Assembly: GCA_036925085.1 (NCBI GenBank)
Contig: JAUPFP010000010.1
Coordinates: 1,465,278 to 1,529,277, forward strand
Direction: 5' to 3'
Source: Brachycybe producta
Taxonomy: Eukaryota > Arthropoda > Diplopoda > Playtdesmida > Andrognathidae
DNA: 64,000 nucleotides
A program made the translations under genes and the position numbers. The notes under the pieces are model-generated. The model did not search any database and was not told the DNA's origin. It saw only the letters and a list, made by a program, of their open reading frames with translations. Of the stretch, positions 57,544 to 64,000 are shown one piece after another (position 1 is the stretch's first letter; every line of letters begins with the position of its first letter).

Positions 57544-59417
57544 CGACGAGAAGTAAAGTCGCAAACTTTAATTAAAAACCATACTTATTCATATGGAAAA
57601 CAAATTTCTTTAACTCCATATAATAATAATAATAATAATTTGGAAAACCTGTTTTCAACCATTTCCGTTTACTGTTTTAATTTTGGAACGACAATCAAAA
57701 TTATTTTTTTATAATATTGCAAAAGTGAATTTTTTTTAACAACAAATGAAGCAAATTTGAAATCATGCAAACAAAGTTGCAGGTTATCCAGAAATACAAT
57801 GGCTGATTTTGCTTACTATTCTGACCGCTTAAGCTGAAACTACATAAAGAAGATTTTGCTAAGGTGCTTGAGAGATTGCAAAGCAAAGCACCGATATTTA
57901 AAGCTTCAAGCTGGCTTATCATAACTACATGTTATATATACATAGGAATGTTACACACATTTACTCTTCAAGCTGTTACTTTATTGCCTAGTGGTCGTTA
58001 TAATCAGCTCTTGCCTTATCCTATAGTGCCGCGGCCACACTACATGTAAGTTTCTCATCTGGAGCGCCCACTGTTTAATAGAAGCCATTTTCACTACATG
58101 TATATCTTTCTTCTTGCTATGTGCTTTCTGATTGGTTCATGTTTGCCACGTGATGTATATCAATCAAGCGCAAAGCATCAATGATAACGCTTATCCCAAT
58201 CACTAGCTTTTTACAGCAAACAACACGCGCTCAAGCTTAGCTTGCAAAAGTGTCTTAGTTCCAGCTTTAGTGCTTTTCGAGAACTGACTAGAACCCCATT
58301 GTAGGCATTTCACAAAGTGGCCAAAAACGCGTTGATAAAAATTTTAAATGTTATTTTGGTCACATCAAATTTAACCGCAATATGAAACTATTTCCATTTT
58401 TCTTCTACAAGTCTTCCTCCCACCATATGTTTATTTATTTCTAATATAAAATATTGCTTCTTTAAAACCACAAAACAACCAACGACGTTTTGTGGTCAAA
58501 TTTTTGTCTACTTGGCGTTTTTTTCGGCAATTGGATCTGACAAGAACAGAACAAAAAGACAAACGCAGACAAAGACACAAACACATACATAGTATGGCAA
58601 TAAAATTCTAATTTATAACTTTGAAGAGAGTAGAAAATGTGTATAAGACACATTATGAGAGATGCGGCGGGGCTCATCATAAAATAGCAACCAACAGAGA
58701 GAAAGAAGAGAAAATTAAGGGTTAGAGGTTAGGGTTAGGTTATTCCGCCGACGAAAATTTCTAACAAACTAATAGGATTATTCATTCCGAAAAAGCCACA
58801 TCATCTTTTGTAAGAAAACCTCCCTTTTTCATATAGAAAATACTTATCAAACATCCTCCTCCTCCTCCTCCTCTTCCTAATAATTGCAAACAGTACATTC
58901 ATACTAATATATTCCAAACTTATACACTCTACCACATTTCACATATTTAGTCTATATATGTAGTCTAAAATGTATCAAGAGAGAAAAGAAGACGACGACG
59001 GTTTTGCAATAAAAATCCTCACATGGTAAAAGTATTCTAATATGTAATCCGCTTTAGAAACAACTTAAAAGAACCACCCCTCGAAAAAAATCATCTCCCT
59101 CCCCCTTCTCTCTACTTTTCAATATACAATATACAAAGTTTAGAAATTCTACACAGTGTTATGATAATGAAAAAGCTTGCCTGAAAAGGAGTGGCCAAAA
59201 TAACACAAAAGAGAAATTTAAGTTTAATTTCACTCTATTGTTTTCTGGACACCGTTGGACCAGAAATAATAAAATCTTAATCTCCTAATATGATGAATAC
59301 CGAGTAGTTTGTTTGACCAATAAAATACTCTTTAGAATCGTTACTAACTATAAAAATAAAATTACTTGGATTATTCCCTAGGTCTATATTTCACTCGTAA
59401 CTGGTCCTAAAGAGCAA
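57540..59417. other. no gene seen
   Basis: A (TCC)n run at 58853-58873 and a few TTAGGG-like units at 58718-58740. An ORF at 57864-58049 ends in a GTAAGT but is not convincing. Confidence 0.4.
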
Positions 59418-59551
59418 GTGTCAGCAGTGATTGCCGATTAACAGGGGCAAGAAAACAAAAATGATCAGTGCCAGCAGTGATTGCCGATTAACAGGGGAAA
59501 AAAAAGGCACAAAAAAAAATGAGTGCCAGCAGTGATTGCCGATTAACAGGG
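59418..59551. repeat. three spaced copies of a 29-bp core
   Basis: GTGYCAGCAGTGATTGCCGA plus TTAACAGGG begins at 59418, 59468 and 59523. The cores are identical but for one base; the 21- and 26-bp spacers are A-rich and unrelated in detail. Confidence 0.9.
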
Positions 59552-59589
59552 TGCAAGAAAACGACCATGAACTACAGTAATGGAAAACA

Positions 59590-59780
59590 AATTGTCAAAC
59601 TTCTTTAATTCATACAGAAATGATAACAGCTTGTTTTTAATGCGTTTTTGTGCCTATTTTTAAAATTGACATGGTTATTCGTTCATTTGAAAACATTTTT
59701 GATATTTCATATGTCAATTTAAAAAATAAACAAACACTTTAAAACAAGTTATCACTTCTATATGAATTAAAAGTGTCAAT
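59590..59780. mobile_element. foldback MITE, about 190 bp
   Basis: TTTAATTCATACAGAAATGATAACAGCTTGTTTT at the left pairs with AAAACAAGTTATCACTTCTATATGAATTAAA at the right; outer bases AATTGTCA/TGTCAATT extend it. Confidence 0.6.
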
Positions 59781-60719
59781 TTTTTCCGCCACTAATGAAC
59801 AGAGAATCAAAAGATATAGTCCCCCCCCCTATGCTTTTTCAGCTTAATGAAAAGGGACATTATTGTGCTTACCATATTTCAACTAGAATTGCCCACTTAA
59901 TGTTTTATTATTCTTCATTTGATTGTCATTAGTTATTCATGTTATTTTTATGATAACTTTGAAAAATAAATGCCGAAACACAACCTAACTATTACACAGT
60001 ATTACGAATGGAAAGCCAAAAGTTTGAAAGATGGCAATAAACACCCTATTTTTGTTTAAAAAAAGGTGAAATTCAGAGAAGAGACCTTCCTTTAACGTAA
60101 CGAGGCTAGGGTTAATCCTACTAAACTTAGAAGCCATAAAATAAACCACATATTAATATGGACCTATTAAAACAATGTTTTGGTCTTTTCAGATAAATTT
60201 TTTTTCTTTTATTCTGATCCTTGGTAGTAAGTCATTAATAATGAACGATAATAGTTATTAATTATATGATGAGATTCGTTGTTTCCTTTCAAAGAACACA
60301 AACTTTTAGTCTAAACTGACTTTGAAAGCAGCAGTAGCAGTAGCAGCAGCCAATAAACATTAACAACGTAGGTGGCTTACTGAGACCAAGAGAATATCTA
60401 CTTACTTATTAATGCCATTTTATATTATGAGCAAGAAAACACAATAGATGAAGATCTATGAACACATTTTGCTTAAAAATGCATATCGCCAATAGCAACT
60501 GCCAGAACAATAAGGTGTTTGTTGTTAGTTTGGTGTCCACCACAAACAAATGCAACTTTTAACAGCTTGTTGAGGTCCTTTGTGTGTTGCTTTTTCAGAG
60601 TATTTAAACGGAAAGTATGTTAATTCATGTTACTATCTATTATTTGTTACGAATTTATGAACAATTAAACTGGTTTTAAAGTGCAAAAGCTTCTGAAACT
60701 CTTGGTTTATTTCCTTTTT

Positions 60720-60980
60720 CAGGAAAAAAAATTAAATGAAATGTAAGCATTTTAGAAACTAAAAGGATAACTCAATCGCTTAAGGGTATTTAAAATGTTG
60801 ATAATTTTTAAAACGAACCTTTTTTTTTACGTGAGTTTGAAAATGAGCCAACTTTTAAGTAGACGGATATTTATTTTAATTTGCGTCTATTAATTAAAAG
60901 TTTCTTTTGAAAAATATCAACACGAAAACACCCTTAAGTGATTCAGCTAACGTTCTCGTTTCTAACAAACTTTCAATGTC
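60720..60980. repeat. dispersed repeat R1 copy
   Basis: TTAGAAACTAAAAGGATAAC at the left and GATTCAGCTAACGTTCTCGT at the right in inverse. Confidence 0.55.
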
Positions 60981-61183
60981 TCTTAATACCAAATAACCAG
61001 CGTTCTAAAATCAGCTGTTCATAAAACATTTTACGCATCTTTATAAATACTCATAAGCAAAATTGTTTTTTCCTATCAAAAAAAAAAAACAAAACATTTT
61101 AGTTAAAAAAAACCAACAAAATGACGAATCAAAATTTCAAACAAATTGTAATTAAATTTTGTAAACAAAAATCAATGACTTAC

Positions 61184-61250
61184 TTTCATGTTGACCAGAC
61201 AGAAAGCAAACAGCAACCAGAATAGAGTGAAAGTTGAGGTGTCTGACCAT
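61184..61250 (-). CDS. candidate first coding exon, signal-peptide start of a secreted protein
   Basis: Minus-strand ATG at 61250-61248 in a good context (A at -3, G at +4). It is followed by 22 codons and one extra base, then a GTAAGT donor at 61183-61178. The peptide has a short basic N-terminus (MVRHLNFH) and a hydrophobic core (SILVAVCFLSG), as in a eukaryotic signal peptide, so the product is probably secreted or membrane-targeted. The exon ends in phase 1 (single A), which the candidate exon at 9601-9554 can complete to a serine codon. The identity is unknown. The strong donor directly after a signal-peptide-like ORF is the main evidence; no transcript is available. A chance ORF next to a chance donor cannot be excluded. 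Confidence 0.5.
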
Positions 61251-62100
61251 TGTCCACTATAATCGACTTTCTTTAACCTTTTATTAGAATTTTCAAAAGT
61301 GAAGAAAAAGTTGCTTCTTTTCAATTCTTGTTCTCTTTTGTCGTCGTATAAAGATCAAAAACACAAAACCATCATCTAAACGCAGTTTAAAAAAAAAAAA
61401 CACCATTAGAGTCAGTCAATAAATTTGTGTTTTTTTTTTCTTTGCAAAGTTCAGACTTTACAGAAACCAAGTTAAAAAGTGATCACCCCAGCAAAAAAAC
61501 AAAACTAACTCACTTTAATGTCGATTAAAGAGATGTGATCCAACCCAACCAACCAACTACCACCACCACAATCACAAGTCCTTCCACTTTTTCAAACTAT
61601 CAAAACTGTCAAAAAGAAAAGTTTTTACAACTTAGTAAACGTTGGAGACATTCAGCAGCTGTTTGAAATCAGGACGACAGCAGAAAACTGAATGAATGAC
61701 GACGACTTTAAGACGAACTTACAAAAGAAGAACTTTGAAGGGAGAGGGAAAAAAAAACGATAACGATGATAAGTTACGTCTGGTTTGTTGCTCTTCTTGG
61801 ACGACGACGTTCGACGACGCATCTGTGGCAAAAAGAGAGAGAGAAAGAAAAACGATGGAATAATACTAATCGAAAGGGTTGTTTTGTTTGGTTCTGGTGG
61901 GTTTCTCTTCTCCTTCCTTCCTCCTTCTTCTTCTAAATGTGTTTCATTCAGTTCCACCAAAATATCTCTCTCTATTTCTGAGGGGGGGAGTAAATCAATA
62001 CGCATGTGCAATGGTGTTGTGTGTTCGTTGCACATGAGCATTAAAATACGTCTGCAAAAAAAAAACGACGAGTCCACTCGCAAAACCACAAAAATCTTAT
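61251..62100 (-). other. possible 5' UTR and promoter region of the minus-strand gene
   Basis: This lies directly upstream of the candidate start codon. Around 61670-61830 the sequence is richer in CG dinucleotides than anywhere nearby, with several GACGACG runs, in an otherwise CG-poor window. That is compatible with a 5' exon or promoter. No TATA box or transcription start can be fixed by eye. ORFs read from it are rich in K, R, E and F and look random. Confidence 0.2.
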
Positions 62101-62127
62101 CTCAAACTCACTCTCAAGTCTGTTAAT

Positions 62128-62276
62128 GTTACTCTCACACTCAAGTGTCAGCATTACTCTCACAAACTCAAGTGTCAGTATTACTCTCACAATCAAGTGT
62201 CAGTATTACTCTCACAATCAAGTGTCAGTATTACTCTCACAATCAAGTGTCAGTATTACTCTCACAATTAAGTCTC
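62128..62276. repeat. 25-bp minisatellite, about six units
   Basis: The unit is TACTCTCACAATCAAGTGTCAGTAT. Degenerate relatives (ACTCTCA, AAGTGT) continue to about 62800. Confidence 0.9.
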
Positions 62277-63849
62277 TTTCTCTCTTAACACGTTGAGTGC
62301 ACTCGCAGAACTGACTTAAAAAACTCTCAGTCATACTCTCAAAGTGAAGTGTACGTGTTGACTCTCACACTCCAAAGCGTCACTTTCGCTCAATCTCTTA
62401 AGAGGTCGAGTCCACTCAAACAACTACAAAGAAAACTCTCCTCTCAAACCACTTTCAAGTGTTATTTTCTTATTCAGTATCAGTGTTACTCTCACACTCG
62501 GAAGTGTCGTTTTATCTCCCTCTTCTAGGGCGTCGAGCTCAGTCGCAGAACCAAAGACATTCTCACCTGAAACCACTCTCAAGTGTGTTACTCTCACCTT
62601 GAATGTCAGTCAATCTCACACTCGAAAATGTGATTTTATCTTTTTTTTAAGATGACGCCGAGTCAACTCTCAGAACCAAAAACACACACTCATACATCAT
62701 CATCTCATACACTCTTCTCAAACCACTCTCAAGTGCTACTCATCACACAAGTAATTACTCTCACATTCTCAGTGTCAGTGTTATTACTCACAGCCATGTT
62801 GTTACTCACTTTTTTACATGGCTTTTTCCTTCCATGTCATTTAAATAAGAAATCTCATCTTTCTTTAAAAAGAACGACCTGTTCTGACGAGGATGACGAT
62901 GATGATGATGACGATGATGAGGATTTTCAAACTCGTCTCCTAAAACATAAATAAAAAATCAAATAAAGTTACAAACGGTGTCATTTCATTAACTCTAATT
63001 ACATTTGAATCATTTTGGTGAGCAAGAAAATTCCCTCAAGATTTGAAAACTTCATAAATAACAATAGAAATGAATGGAATAAGGAAACAAAAGAGAAGAA
63101 AGAAGAAACACAACAAGAAGAGGAGATTGGAAGGAGGAACCACCACCACCACCACCAACGACCACCACATTCTTAACCATCTTCTAAGAGTAGAGGGGGT
63201 GGGGGGCTCTCCCCCACCCACCTACTTTTCATCTAATCTTTTGAGTGTGTTAAACAATTGATGAACAGAATGAAAGAATAAAGTGGAATAAAAATGGAGA
63301 AAATAGGGGAAGGGGGTGAATAAAGGCCATACATGTAAAATGCCAAAAAGATATGAGGTTACATATATCCCATGTATCAAAAAATCCCAAAGAAGAAAAT
63401 CTATTTAAACCACTTTATCTCTTTTGTTAGAATAGAAGATGTGTGTGTGTGTGAAAGGGGAAAGACATTTAGTCAAGTCAAACAATGAATGTGTTTCACT
63501 TGAAATGGGAATCTCATTCATTTTTACAAGCTCCGTTACATCTCTCTGTCTCTCTCTCTCTCTCTAGCTATCTCTCTCTAGCTATCTCTCATTCTCTCTC
63601 TCTAGCTATCTCTCTTCAAAGGTCCCCTATAACTTTTACATTATTATTTCTTCTTTCACTTTCTCAAAGTCTATCATCACTTTGTGTATATAAATTTGTT
63701 TCAAGCTTTTTTCTTTCTCTTCTTCAAAAGAAAAGTGTCTACATTTGAAATTGTTAAAAGGACGAAAAACAAATTAAAGTTTACTAAACAGAATTAAGCT
63801 AACTTTAAATTGTAAACGAGCTCCCTCAAACTCTGCTTATTCCTTCTTA
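62277..63849. other. no gene seen; degenerate satellite-like and simple repeats
   Basis: ACTCTCA-rich DNA to about 62800, (GAT)n at 62890-62920, (ACC)n at 63138-63158, TC and AGCTATCTC repeats at 63540-63620. Confidence 0.45.
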
Positions 63850-64000
63850 CACCAGCAAAATTAATATAAAATCGAAAGTGTTTTTTAAAAAAAAACTAGA
63901 AAGGTAGTTCAATCGCTTAAAATATATTTCCATGTTGAAAATGTACCAACTTTAAGAAGACAATACTTTTGTCAATGTCTGTTTATAGAAAAATTGATTT
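63850..64000. repeat. dispersed repeat R1 copy, cut by the window edge
   Basis: AAAACTAGAAAGGTAGTTCAATCGCTTAAAATATATTTCCATG matches the R1 left end. Confidence 0.5.

Noticed and set aside
57864-58049. 61-aa ORF ending at a GTAAGT donor, as a plus-strand exon
   Set aside because: No acceptor, no recognisable protein, and a single donor-like hexamer is not enough.
58718-58740. Interstitial telomeric repeat
   Set aside because: Only two or three imperfect TTAGGG-like units.
59418-59551. CRISPR-like repeat-spacer pattern
   Set aside because: Only three repeats in animal DNA, A-rich spacers and no cas genes.
62652-62954. 100-aa ORF with an acidic DDDDDD tail
   Set aside because: It reads ACTCTCA satellite-like DNA and a (GAT)n run.

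Overview
The window looks like animal nuclear DNA, probably from an invertebrate. It is AT-rich and full of microsatellites (TA, GA, CA, TCA, CTT) and short inverted-repeat DNA transposons. It carries a 100-N assembly gap, long gene-poor stretches, eukaryotic splice signals and a metazoan-type env-bearing LTR retroelement. Nothing seen identifies the species. All homology statements come from reading motifs by eye; no search was run.

Host gene. Two short minus-strand segments look like exons of one gene. A signal-peptide-like first coding exon (61250-61184) ends at a strong GTAAGT donor. A 48-nt exon (9601-9554) has a pyrimidine-rich acceptor and a GTAAGA donor. Their phases match. If they are consecutive, about 51.6 kb of this window is one intron holding the retroelement and most of the smaller transposons. 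The product is not established; a matrix-metalloproteinase-like propeptide start is a weak guess.

Main feature. Positions 28171-47429 (19,259 bp) hold a complete, apparently young Ty3/gypsy-type LTR retroelement on the minus strand. It has a 4-bp CATG target duplication and LTRs of 2,252 and 2,132 bp; the 120-bp difference equals three units of a 40-bp tandem array. It has a primer site matching a tRNA-Ser 3' end and a polypurine tract. In element order it reads: 5' LTR, primer site, a 1.7-kb non-coding leader, ten small accessory ORFs (43399-40378), gag, pol, a pol-env spacer with 60-bp repeats, env, a repeat-rich 1.4-kb 3' untranslated region, polypurine tract and 3' LTR. Gag has three zinc knuckles. 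Pol has protease, RT, RNase H and integrase, all with intact catalytic residues. Env is an 897-residue two-glycoprotein precursor that resembles phlebovirus Gn-Gc rather than the baculovirus-F-like env usual in insect errantiviruses.

The likely undescribed system is the accessory block. Nine of the ten ORFs carry one or two copies (eleven in all) of a putative zinc-binding motif, C-P-x4-C-x(12-15)-C-x2-H. They fall into paralogous types duplicated as cassettes and packed like an operon, with a 4-nt ATGA overlap and a 20-nt overlap. The tenth ORF, first in line, is a proline/serine-rich protein of different base composition, directly downstream of a good splice acceptor. Env also has a close upstream splice acceptor, so spliced subgenomic mRNAs are likely. 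The 3' untranslated region has about five copies of a 12-nt motif complementary to the primer-binding site.

The rest. The remaining ~45 kb holds non-autonomous DNA transposons: a TWA-duplicating MITE pair, a TTAA-flanked pair, a hAT element with an 8-bp duplication, a Tc1/mariner-derived foldback, a widely dispersed AT-rich repeat and several hairpins. It also holds a LINE 3' fragment, minisatellites and microsatellites. No other protein gene, tRNA or rRNA could be supported.
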